Part shown: positions 51,051 to 58,550 of the stretch, in pieces
How the letters are laid out: each line of letters opens with the position of its first letter
Numbering within the stretch: position 1 is the stretch's first letter
Assembly (NCBI RefSeq): GCF_021412625.1
Contig: NZ_JAKCFI010000003.1
Location: forward strand, 620,001-684,000
Source of the DNA: Myxococcus stipitatus
GTDB taxonomy: Bacteria > Myxococcota > Myxococcia > Myxococcales > Myxococcaceae
Direction: 5' to 3'
Length of the DNA stretch: 64,000 nt
The notes under the pieces: generated by a model
The model's input: only the letters and a program-made list of their open reading frames with translations
Told to the model about the DNA's origin: nothing
The model's database searches: none
Program-made: the position numbers and the translations under genes

Positions 51051-53210
51051 TCAGGCCGAGTGCTGGAGGGAGGCGTGGAGGTCTGGCCGGGAGGCCACCT
51101 CCACCGAGGTGTACTGGGCGTTGAAGGCGTTGAACAGCCGCACCGCGGTGGCGAAGAAGGCGGGCAGGCTGTCGGCGTTGATGCGGGCCCGGTAGGTGAG
51201 CATGCGGCAGTAGTGCACCGCCTCATGGAAGAGGATGGTGCGGCGCACGTCCGGGGGCAGCGTCGTCTCGAAGCGGCGCTGGAGGTGGGCGTACAACTCC
51301 GCGTAGCGCGACGACGTGGCCTCCTCGTACTCCACCACGGCGTCCTCGCTCCGCGCGCGCTCCAGCTGGCACAGGAACTCGTAGCCCGAGTGCAGCGACT
51401 GGCACAGCTTGGCCAGGTCCACCACCGGGTCGCTGATGGCGTTCTCGTTGTTCGGGTCGAGCACGAGGAAGTCCGCGTCCTCGCGCCGCACGATGAGGTT
51501 GTCCACCGTCAGGTCGCCGTGGATGGGCGTGTCCCGCATGCTGGCCAGCTCCGCCAGCGCGCGCGGGTTGGCCCGCAGGCGCGCGAGCGCGGGGAAGATG
51601 TTCTCGTAGCGCTGCCCGTTGATGGTGAGCGTGTCGTGCGTGAGCAGCTCCGCCAGCCGGGGGCTCAGCGCCGCCGCGTCGCGCACCTTGTCCTCGACCT
51701 TCTCGCGCAGGTAGCGCTCCAGGAGCGCGGGCTCGTCGCGCCGCTCCACCGTCGCGTAGATGTGCGTGCCCACGAAGTCGAGCACCCGGTCCAGCACCTG
51801 CTTGGAGCGCTCCACCTCCTCCGAGTGGATGAACTGGAAGAAGGGGATGTACTGCTCGCGGTACTCCAGGTCGAAGGCGTAGAAGTCGCCGTTGCGCAGC
51901 TCGCGCAGGATGCGGGGCAGGTGCGGGACGTCGCGGCGCGACAGCAGCCAGTCGTGCTGCACCTTCAGCTTCTCCGCGTGCTGCGGCAGCGTCACCTTGC
52001 GCACGCTCAGCGCCTGCCCGTCCCAGACGAGCAGGGTGCTGGCGTTGGAGCCGCCCTTGAAGGTGCGCACCATGCGGAAGTCGCCGCGCAGCTCGCCCGT
52101 GGACAGCACGTGGCTGAGCGCCTGTCCGGAGAAGTACTCATCCAGGAAGTGGCTGAACTCGCGGCTGATGTCCGCGTCCCGGTGCAGCTTGTTCTTCAGG
52201 CGCTCCAGCCGGGGCGTCGCGGCGGCGGCGCGCTCGCGTTGGCGCTCCACCAGGAAGTACAGGCCCACCAGCGCGAAGGGGCCGATGAGCACCGCCCACG
52301 TCACCAGCGACAGTCCCACGGGCACGCCGGTGATGCCGAGCAGTCCCCGCGCCAGCTCCGAGTAGTAGTAGTGGAACGTCCCCACGAAGCCGGGGCCGGA
52401 GGGCACGCCCACGGAGAGGTAGGCGCCCACGGCGGTGCCCAGGGTGCCCACGGGGTCCCGGTCCGGCAGGTAGCCCCACACCAGCGCGGCCGCGGAGGCG
52501 AGGTAGAGCGCCCACATGGTCATCGACGTGAGGACGAAGCGGCCCAGGCGCGCGGAGCGGAAGATGACGTGCGTGCCGTAGATGAGCGACCAGAGGACGA
52601 AGCGGATGCGGTCCTTCAACCGGTCGTTGAGCAGCGCGGTGAGGCCGCCCAGGGCGCGCAGCATGCGGCGGTTCTGCGTGTACAGCAGCCAGATGAGCAT
52701 CGCCGCGGTGAGGCTCACCGCGCCCACGCCCAGCGCGAGCCGCAGCATCAGCGCGGCGGCCTCGGGCGCCCGCGTCCAGGTGGCGATGACCACCCCCAGC
52801 GCGCACAGGCCCAGGAGCAGGCCGTCCACCGCGCGCTCGAAGAGGATGGTGAACAGCACGACCGCGCGGCTGATGCGCATGCGCGTGCCGATGAGGTGCG
52901 CGCGCACCAGCTCGCCCAGGCGGAACGGCAGGATGGCGTTGAAGAGGTAGCCGACAGACAGGCCGGAGAAGAGGATGCGCCACGTGGTGGGGCGCACCAC
53001 GCGCAGGAGGCGCTGGGCGTTCTTCGTGCGCAGCACGTGCGCCACGACCTGGTAGAGCACCGCCACCGGGACGGCCCAGACCGGGACGTTGCCCGAGTGC
53101 ACCCACTGCCCGGACTCGCGAGACTCGTCCAGGAAGCGCGCGAGGAAGAGGGCGCTGACGAGCAGTCCCAGGCCCACCAGGGCCAGGGCCCACATCCGCG
53201 AGCGCTTCAT
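51051..53210 (-). CDS. Fusion of LPG-synthase-TM/UPF0104-type flippase domain and APH-type kinase
   Basis: A 719-residue protein. Residues ~1-325 have eight or more membrane helices of the lysylphosphatidylglycerol synthetase TM / UPF0104 type: 'SVGYLFNAILPFRLGELVRA' (near 85-104) and 'SVGVPSGPGFVGTFHYYYSE' (266-285). Residues ~345-719 are a cytoplasmic phosphotransferase of the APH/choline kinase fold: 'HGDLTVDN' (564-571) as the catalytic loop, 'LVLDPNNENAISDPVVDLAK' as the metal-binding DxN/D region. The Lys for ATP could be in 'LSVRKVTLPQHAEKL'. So one chain could phosphorylate a small molecule (sugar, inositol, choline) and help flip its lipid-linked product. It overlaps the HAD gene by four bases (ATGA). 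The fusion itself is unusual. Confidence 0.85.
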   Translation of the reverse strand: MKRSRMWALALVGLGLLVSALFLARFLDESRESGQWVHSGNVPVWAVPVAVLYQVVAHVLRTKNAQRLLRVVRPTTWRILFSGLSVGYLFNAILPFRLGELVRAHLIGTRMRISRAVVLFTILFERAVDGLLLGLCALGVVIATWTRAPEAAALMLRLALGVGAVSLTAAMLIWLLYTQNRRMLRALGGLTALLNDRLKDRIRFVLWSLIYGTHVIFRSARLGRFVLTSMTMWALYLASAAALVWGYLPDRDPVGTLGTAVGAYLSVGVPSGPGFVGTFHYYYSELARGLLGITGVPVGLSLVTWAVLIGPFALVGLYFLVERQRERAAAATPRLERLKNKLHRDADISREFSHFLDEYFSGQALSHVLSTGELRGDFRMVRTFKGGSNASTLLVWDGQALSVRKVTLPQHAEKLKVQHDWLLSRRDVPHLPRILRELRNGDFYAFDLEYREQYIPFFQFIHSEEVERSKQVLDRVLDFVGTHIYATVERRDEPALLERYLREKVEDKVRDAAALSPRLAELLTHDTLTINGQRYENIFPALARLRANPRALAELASMRDTPIHGDLTVDNLIVRREDADFLVLDPNNENAISDPVVDLAKLCQSLHSGYEFLCQLERARSEDAVVEYEEATSSRYAELYAHLQRRFETTLPPDVRRTILFHEAVHYCRMLTYRARINADSLPAFFATAVRLFNAFNAQYTSVEVASRPDLHASLQHSA

Positions 53211-53764
53211 CCCTGCTCCTGGATGCGGACCACCTGGATGCCCGCGGCCTCGGCCGCGGCGATGCCGCTGGGGCTGTCCTCGAAGGCCAGGCAGTCGGAC
53301 GGGGCGATGCCGGCCAGCCGCGCGGCCTTCAGGTAGCCCTCGGGGTCCGGCTTCGGGCGCTCGACGTCCTCACCGAAGACGGTGATGTCGAAGAGGTGCG
53401 TGAGGTCGAAGTGGCGCAGCAGGGCGCGCGCGTTGGGCGTGGCGGCCGTCGTCACCAGCCCCGTGGTGTGGTGCCCTCGCACCGAGCGCAGGAGCCCGAT
53501 GAGCGGCAGGTTGGGGCGCACCTGGTCGAAGGACTCGGGGTAGTAGCGGGCCTTGGCCTCCTTCACGCGCGCGGCGTCCTCGGGGCTCAGTCGCGCGCCG
53601 ACCTCGCGCACCATCGCGTCGAAGCGCAGCCCGAAGGCGCGCTGGTACGCGGCGCGTTCCAGGGTGAAGCCCGCGTCGGCGAAGGCGCGGCGGTATGAGA
53701 CGAAATTGGCCTCCTCGGTGAAGAGCAGCGTCCCATCCATGTCGAACAACATGCAGCGGATCAT
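53207..53764 (-). CDS. HAD-family phosphatase (beta-phosphoglucomutase/phosphoglycolate phosphatase-like)
   Basis: A 185-residue HAD hydrolase, with 'MIRCMLFDMDGTLLFTEE' (nucleophile Asp8 and Asp10), 'GLVTTAATPNARALLRHF' (Thr motif II), 'ERPKPDPEGYLKAARLAG' (Lys motif III) and 'SDCLAFEDSPSGIAAAEAAG' (acidic motif IV). Start ATG 53764 after a GGGGGG-type ribosome site; a longer frame begins at 53797. First gene of the four-gene operon, whose other members overlap or are close. It may dephosphorylate a sugar-phosphate intermediate of that pathway. Confidence 0.9.
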   Translation of the reverse strand: MIRCMLFDMDGTLLFTEEANFVSYRRAFADAGFTLERAAYQRAFGLRFDAMVREVGARLSPEDAARVKEAKARYYPESFDQVRPNLPLIGLLRSVRGHHTTGLVTTAATPNARALLRHFDLTHLFDITVFGEDVERPKPDPEGYLKAARLAGIAPSDCLAFEDSPSGIAAAEAAGIQVVRIQEQG

Positions 53765-53790
53765 CGCACCCCCCTGCATGCTGGAATTCC

Positions 53791-53809
53791 CCAGCACGCC
53801 AGGTGCTGG
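53791..53809. promoter_or_regulatory. Inverted repeat upstream of the HAD operon
   Basis: CCAGCAC-GCCAG-GTGCTGG is a perfect 7-bp inverted repeat with a 5-base centre, 27-45 bases before the HAD start on the minus strand. It could be an operator or a leader hairpin; AGTATT (minus strand) is a weak -10 next to it. Confidence 0.35.
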
Positions 53810-53929
53810 CGGAATACTTTGGCGGATGCCATGGATGCAAGCCGATAGGGACCTCGGTGAAGGATTGTCAGTCCTTCGCGTACGAGGGCAGCGCGACAGG
53901 TCCCGCCAGGGGTGAAGTCCGGTGGTTGC

Positions 53930-54346
53930 TCAGCGAGCGGGCGGCTGTGCTGCAATCAACACGAGGTCCGCGTCCCGGCCCTCTCCTCCGGGCTCACCGT
54001 CCGCACCCTGGCTCCAGAGGAAGATGTGTCTCGCACAGTGGGCGTACCCGTACTCGTTCCGCCACGGGTCCAGGGGCAGCTGCTCCAGCACGCCCGAGTC
54101 CACGAGCGCCTGGAGACCCTCGGCGCTGGTGGGGTACCGCCTCGTCTTCCGGTGATGGAGACGGAGCGCCGCGGAGAGGTTCTTCAGGTCCATCCGGGCC
54201 CTGTCGTCGGGACCGTAGTCGCATACGTTGCCCGTCAGGACAAAGCCCAGGAGGAGCATTCCTCCACTCATCGCGACGATGAGCAACGCCTTGCCAGCTT
54301 CTCGCAAGGCCCGACGCAAGGGTCTCCTCGGGACAGGCTCGTTCAT
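53930..54346 (-). CDS. GspG-like pseudopilin-type protein without prepilin peptidase motif
   Basis: A 138-residue protein. The N-terminal helix 'AGKALLIVAMSGGMLLLGFV' anchors it in the membrane. The C-terminal ~85 residues match the major pseudopilin GspG of type II secretion: 'DLKNLSAALRLHHRKTRRYP', 'TSAEGLQALVDSGVLEQLPL', 'DPWRNEYGY' and 'LWSQGADGEPGGEGRDADLV', the calcium-binding region. Unlike GspG it lacks the GFTLIE cleavage motif; the residues before the helix are basic ('RRPLRRALREAGKA'). So it probably stays as an uncleaved membrane protein. No gsp gene is adjacent. ATG 54346 is chosen; a TTG six codons earlier is the alternative. Confidence 0.8.
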   Translation of the reverse strand: MNEPVPRRPLRRALREAGKALLIVAMSGGMLLLGFVLTGNVCDYGPDDRARMDLKNLSAALRLHHRKTRRYPTSAEGLQALVDSGVLEQLPLDPWRNEYGYAHCARHIFLWSQGADGEPGGEGRDADLVLIAAQPPAR

Positions 54347-54465
54347 GCCTGAGCCACGATTCAACCCGCGTGCCTGTCATCGCGAGGAGATTGTTTCCCA
54401 GACAGACGCGCGCGGCTGACAGAATGGCGGGGATTGGGAGACGGCGTTGCCATTCCCGCCTGTGC

Positions 54466-54489
54466 GGGGCCCACGCTCGCATGGGCCCC
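54466..54489 (-). terminator. Hairpin after the HtrA-like pair
   Basis: GGGGCCCA (54466-54473) pairs with TGGGCCCC (54482-54489), loop 8 bases, starting 15 bases past the stop of the first HtrA-like gene on the minus strand. Confidence 0.5.
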
Positions 54490-54504
54490 GGAGCTCGAAG
54501 CGGC

Positions 54505-55419
54505 TCAGGCGGCGAAGGACTCGGGGCGCGGGCGGGTGCGCGCGGACAGCTGCTTGCGGCGGCCCTTGCGCAGCACGTCCAGGGTGACCTCCTCGTCCGT
54601 GGCCAGCGCCATCAGCCGCTGGAGGTCGTCCACGCTGCCCACCGGCCGCTGATTGATGGCCAGCAGCAGGTCGTCCGGCTCGAGTCCCGCGTCATCGGCG
54701 GGCGTGCCGTCCTTGACGTGGAGGACGCGCACCGCGCGCGGCTGGCCGGCGTCCTTCGTCCTCGCGGCGTCCAGGTTCACCGCCGTCGCGGCGATGCCCA
54801 GGAAGCGCCGCTCCACGCGCCCCCGCTGGATGAGCAGGCTGGCCACCCAGGCCGCCGTGGTGGCGCTCACCGCGAAGCCGATGCCCTGCGCATACGGCAG
54901 CACCAGCGTGTTGAGGCCCACCACCTCGCCGCGCGTGTTGATGAGCGGCCCCCCCGAGTTGCCCGGGTTGATGGCCGCGTCCGTCTGGAGCATGCCCTCC
55001 AGGATGACGCCGTCGGGCAGCGTGACGCTGCGGTTGACGGCGCTCACCACGCCCATGGCCACCGACTGCTCCAGCCGGAACGGGTTGCCGATGGCCATGA
55101 CCAGCTGCCCCACGCGCACCGTCTCCGGGGCCGCCAGGGGCAGCGTGGGGAAGTCGCCGCCCTCGGCGCGCACCACCGCGAGGTCCGTGGGCGCGTCCCC
55201 GCCCACCAGCGTGCCCCGCAGCTCCTCGCCGCTGGACAGCTGCACCGTCAGCTTGCGCGAGCCCCGCATCACCACGTGACGGTTGGTGAGGACGTAGCCG
55301 TCCGGGGTGAGGAAGAGGCCGGTGCCGTGGCCCCGGGCATGCTCCACGCCCACCACGGCGGGCGAGGCGCGGGCGACGAGCGTCTCCAGGTCATCCGAGA
55401 ATTGCTGCAACAGCTTCAT
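54505..55419 (-). CDS. HtrA/DegP-type serine protease with one PDZ domain, cytoplasmic
   Basis: A 304-residue trypsin-fold protease of the S1C family. The catalytic triad is complete: His48 ('YVLTNRHVVMRG'), Asp79 ('GDAPTDLAVVRA') and Ser155 ('DAAINPGNSGGPLINTRGEV'). A PDZ domain follows (~210-290, 'VRVLHVKDGTPADDAGLEPD'). There is no signal peptide or membrane helix, unlike classical DegP, so it acts in the cytoplasm. It lies 16 bases downstream of a homologue (55436-56335), forming a tandem pair. The partner substrate and role (protein quality control) are inferred. Confidence 0.92.
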   Translation of the reverse strand: MKLLQQFSDDLETLVARASPAVVGVEHARGHGTGLFLTPDGYVLTNRHVVMRGSRKLTVQLSSGEELRGTLVGGDAPTDLAVVRAEGGDFPTLPLAAPETVRVGQLVMAIGNPFRLEQSVAMGVVSAVNRSVTLPDGVILEGMLQTDAAINPGNSGGPLINTRGEVVGLNTLVLPYAQGIGFAVSATTAAWVASLLIQRGRVERRFLGIAATAVNLDAARTKDAGQPRAVRVLHVKDGTPADDAGLEPDDLLLAINQRPVGSVDDLQRLMALATDEEVTLDVLRKGRRKQLSARTRPRPESFAA

Positions 55420-55435
55420 GGTGTGTCCTCGCTCC

Positions 55436-56335
55436 TCACGAACGCCGGCCGATGGTGATGGGCACTTCGCGCACCTCTCCGGCGCGCAGCACGCGGGCCT
55501 GGACGGAGGCGCCCACCTTCTCGTCGCCCAGGTAGCCGAGCAGGTCCTCCACGCCGTGCATGGCCTGCCCGCCCAGGCTCAACAGCACGTCACCCAGCGC
55601 CAGCCCCACCTTGCTCGCCGGGCCGTCCGGGTCCACCGACAGGAAGATGAGCCCTCCCTCCGTGCCCGCCGCTTCCCATTGGTCGCGGGGCAGCTTCACG
55701 GGATGGGCTCCCACGCCCAGGTAGCCCCGGCGGATGCCGCCGTGCTCCTTCAGCGTGGACGCCACGCGCGTCAGCGTGTCGACGGGGAGGACCACCGCCG
55801 CCGTGCGGGAGAAGGCCGCCGTGAGCATGCCGACGAGGCGCCCCTGTGCATCCACCAGCGCGCCGCCGGAGAAGCCGGGCGGCAGGTCCGCGTCCGTCTC
55901 GAGGTAGCGGTCCACGCGCCCGCCCGCATGCGTGCGCCAGCCGTCGCCGTGCGTGCTCACCATGCCGAGCGTCGCGCGCGCGGTGCGTCCCGGGCGCGCG
56001 ACCGCGACGACGAGGTGCCCGACCTTGACGTCGTCGAGCGTCGCGGGCGTCAAGGTCGCGAGGCCGCCGGGGTCCACCTTCAGCAGCGCGATGTCGGTGC
56101 TGGCGTCCCTGCCGACGAGCTCGGCGGAGACGGTGCGACCATCGGGCAGGCCCACCTGGATGGAGCCTTCGTGCTCGACGGCGTGGCTGGTGGTGAGGAT
56201 GTGGCCTTCCGTGCCCCAGACGATGCCGGTGGCGCCGCGACGGCGGCGGGCCTCGATGCGGACGACGCTGGGCGCGGTCCGCTCCACGACGGAGGCGAGC
56301 GAGTGGGAGAGGGATTGGAGGAGGTCGGTGGACAT
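55436..56335 (-). CDS. HtrA/DegP-type serine protease homologue with PDZ domain, second copy
   Basis: A 299-residue S1C protease. Triad: His51 ('HILTTSHAVEHEG'), Asp81 ('GRDASTDIALLKV') and Ser156 ('LPPGFSGGALVDAQGR'). The oxyanion segment is GFSGG instead of GNSGG, still compatible with activity. The PDZ domain is present ('IFLSVDPDGPASKVGLALGD'). No signal peptide. ATG 56335 has AAAGGAA upstream. It is diverged from its neighbour (54505-55419) outside the motifs, so this is an old duplication. A hetero-oligomer is possible. Confidence 0.9.
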   Translation of the reverse strand: MSTDLLQSLSHSLASVVERTAPSVVRIEARRRRGATGIVWGTEGHILTTSHAVEHEGSIQVGLPDGRTVSAELVGRDASTDIALLKVDPGGLATLTPATLDDVKVGHLVVAVARPGRTARATLGMVSTHGDGWRTHAGGRVDRYLETDADLPPGFSGGALVDAQGRLVGMLTAAFSRTAAVVLPVDTLTRVASTLKEHGGIRRGYLGVGAHPVKLPRDQWEAAGTEGGLIFLSVDPDGPASKVGLALGDVLLSLGGQAMHGVEDLLGYLGDEKVGASVQARVLRAGEVREVPITIGRRS

Positions 56336-56478
56336 GGCGTGTTCCTTTCGAGGCGGAAGGTAAGGGCCTCGAGGGCGCGCCACATCGGCGGACCGGGCAG
56401 GGGACGGACCTGCCCGTTCAGGCAGGTCGCCCCCCTGTCTGGACAGGGCCTTGGGTCACGGGGGCCGTGCCCCGTTCG

Positions 56479-57360
56479 TCAGGGCGTGGCTCGCGAACGG
56501 TCGAGCAATGCGCCGCCAGGACCGAAGCCCAAGGTGAGACAGAGGATTCGTCGACATGAGAGGAGTCGCGAGTCGCCTCGGGCCGCTTCGGCGGCGAGCT
56601 CCGCGTCGTTGAGCACGAGCACCTCGCCGTCGTGCGAGGACGCGAGCCGCGCCTCCGTCAGGATGTCCTCCACGAGGGAGGCATGTCCTTCCCAGCCGTA
56701 GGTGCAGCCTCCTGGCACCAGGGCGTCGTCGAGCGGGCTCGGCAACGCGAGGCACAGGGCGTCCGGGGCGTCGTCGGGTCCGGTCTTCGCGGTCGCGCGA
56801 AGCGCGCTGGCGATGAAGCGCACCGCCGCGACGATGTGGCGACCGTCCGCGGGTCGAGGCATGCCGATGAAGAGACGGGGCAGGAGCGAGAGGTCCCGCT
56901 CGAAGACCTCCGAAGTCGTCGCGCTCATCCTCTTGATGCTCGTCTGGCCGACGTCGAGCGCGAGCGGACGGGTCGAGCCCGCGCGCGTCAACATCCTCAG
57001 CCCCGCGAGCACGGGCGCGAGGCGAGGCTCCTGTGCGACATGGACGGGGACGCCGAGCCGCGACGTGGCCTCCGCGAGTCGCGGCGCGAAGTCCTGGAGG
57101 CACGCGAGCCCGCCACTGAGCCAGACGGCGTCCACCGCGTGCGAGTGGACCAGGGTCTCCAGGGCGCTGGCGAGCGGTGGCATCAAGATGCTCGCGAGGT
57201 GTTCCTCGGGGAGGCCCTCCTGGCGCGCGACGTCGAGGCGCGGTGCCCCGAGCAGCTCCCACAGCTCGTGGCCCAGGACCGGGAGGTTCCATACCTCCAG
57301 CGGCGTCACGCCCGAGGGGCGGTGTCGACGCGGCCTCCAGCCGAGCGCGCCCGCGCTCAC
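56479..57360 (-). CDS. ROK-like ASKHA sugar kinase with apparently circularly permuted domain order
   Basis: A 293-residue protein of the actin/hexokinase-like ATPase superfamily. In ROK kinases the order is DxGxTxxK, then the substrate loop and ND, then the second phosphate motif, and a C-terminal GG adenosine motif with helix. Here the adenosine-like segment is first: 'HAVDAVWLSGGLACLQDFAP' (GG at 83-84) with 'RLAPVLAGLRMLTRAG' behind it. Then come 'RPLALDVGQTSIKRMSATTS' (136-143), 'ALPSPLDDALVPGGCTYGWE', 'LNDAELAAEAARG' (Asp252 as base) and 'LTLGFGPGGALLD' (276-283), after which it stops. The ROK zinc motif is absent. The start is GTG 57360, overlapping the glycosyltransferase stop (GTGA). 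Not proven, but this reads as a permuted, complete kinase fold. Confidence 0.65.
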   Translation of the reverse strand: MSAGALGWRPRRHRPSGVTPLEVWNLPVLGHELWELLGAPRLDVARQEGLPEEHLASILMPPLASALETLVHSHAVDAVWLSGGLACLQDFAPRLAEATSRLGVPVHVAQEPRLAPVLAGLRMLTRAGSTRPLALDVGQTSIKRMSATTSEVFERDLSLLPRLFIGMPRPADGRHIVAAVRFIASALRATAKTGPDDAPDALCLALPSPLDDALVPGGCTYGWEGHASLVEDILTEARLASSHDGEVLVLNDAELAAEAARGDSRLLSCRRILCLTLGFGPGGALLDRSRATP

Positions 57361-58550
57361 GCGACGAGTCCGGCGATGCGCTCCGCGGCTTCCCTCGCGC
57401 CATTCCTCGCGCCGTAGGAACGGGAGATGTCGGCCACCCGCTGGCGCAGCGGCGTCCCTGGCTCCAGGAGCTGGCGGAGCGCAGCGCGACAGTCCTCCAC
57501 GGTCAGCGTCCCTGGCTCCAGGGCGAGCCCGGCTCCGGCCTTCTGGAGGAAGTGCGCCTGGATGGGCTGGTCGTTGCACACGGGGAGCAGCAGCATGGGC
57601 ACGCCCGCCGTCATCGCCTCCATGACCGAGTTCGCGCCGCCATGCGAGACGAAGGTCGCCGTGCGCGCGAGCAGCTGCCGCTGGGGGACGTAGGGCACGG
57701 CCACCACGTCGCCGGGCAGCGAGCGCGCGAAGTCCGTGTCCGCCAGCTCTCCGGCGCTCAGCACCACCGTGACCTCCAGCGGGGCGGCGGCCTCGGTGAT
57801 GACGCGGAAGAGCGTGGGCTGCCACGAAATCTGGCTGCCGAAGGACACGTACACCACGGGCTTCGCGCCGAGTCGGCTCCAGGGGAAGTCGACTTCGTCT
57901 CCGCGCTCCTCCAGCGGGAGGGAGGGGCCCACCAGGTGCGTCGCGGGGGGCAGGCCGGCGTCGGGGCCGAGGAGGGCCTCCGTCGCGAAGAGGGTGTTCA
58001 GGCGCGGCGAGAGGCACTCGCAGTTGCGGAAGCGCGCGTCGAAGCCGTGGCTCGCGAAGAGGGCCCGCCGGTCCGCCGCGAGCAGGCGCACGTTGCGGCG
58101 CAGGCCATAGTCCTCTGGCGGCTCCAACAGGGAGAGCGCGGAGGAGACCCCGGCCCAGGGGATGTGCTCCAGGTGCGCGGCGAGGACCGCGGCGTACTGC
58201 ATCCCATCCAGCGCCATCACGTCCGGACGGAAGTCGCGCACCACCTGCCGCACGGGCTCCAGGAGCGAGGGCACCGCGTCGAGCAGCAACCCGCGAATCC
58301 ACTTCCCGAGCGCCTGCTCGTCACGCACGAGCCTCGCGAGGGCTTCTCCTCCCGTCTCGATGGGAGGCGGCTCGCTCGCGATGTGGGGCAGGCGGAGCAC
58401 CTCGACGCCCAGCCGCTCGAGTCGAGGCGCGGGCTCGGGCAGGCACAGCCAGCCCACGGTGTGTCCCAGCCGTCGCAGCCACTGCGCGACGCCCGCCATC
58501 GGGTTGATGTGGCCCTTCTCGGGCGAGGTGGCGATCAGGACTCGGGACAT
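57357..58550 (-). CDS. UGT/MGT-family glycosyltransferase
   Basis: A 397-residue GT-B enzyme of the macrolide/flavonoid glycosyltransferase type (GT1). N-terminus 'VLIATSPEKGHINPMAGVAQ' holds the acceptor-side His. The C-terminal donor site is 'VVYVSFGSQISWQPTLFRVI' and 'FVSHGGANSVMEAMTAGVPM' with 'LLPVCNDQPIQAHFLQKAGA', the UGT signature region. It probably glycosylates a small molecule with an NDP-sugar. Start ATG 58550. It overlaps the asparagine-synthetase-like gene by 16 bases upstream and the ROK-like gene by four bases downstream, so all three are one translationally coupled unit. Confidence 0.92.
   Translation of the reverse strand: MSRVLIATSPEKGHINPMAGVAQWLRRLGHTVGWLCLPEPAPRLERLGVEVLRLPHIASEPPPIETGGEALARLVRDEQALGKWIRGLLLDAVPSLLEPVRQVVRDFRPDVMALDGMQYAAVLAAHLEHIPWAGVSSALSLLEPPEDYGLRRNVRLLAADRRALFASHGFDARFRNCECLSPRLNTLFATEALLGPDAGLPPATHLVGPSLPLEERGDEVDFPWSRLGAKPVVYVSFGSQISWQPTLFRVITEAAAPLEVTVVLSAGELADTDFARSLPGDVVAVPYVPQRQLLARTATFVSHGGANSVMEAMTAGVPMLLLPVCNDQPIQAHFLQKAGAGLALEPGTLTVEDCRAALRQLLEPGTPLRQRVADISRSYGARNGAREAAERIAGLVA

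Noticed and set aside
50460..53336. 958-codon plus-strand frame
   Set aside because: Antisense to the nucleotidyltransferase and flippase-kinase genes; biased composition, no domain.
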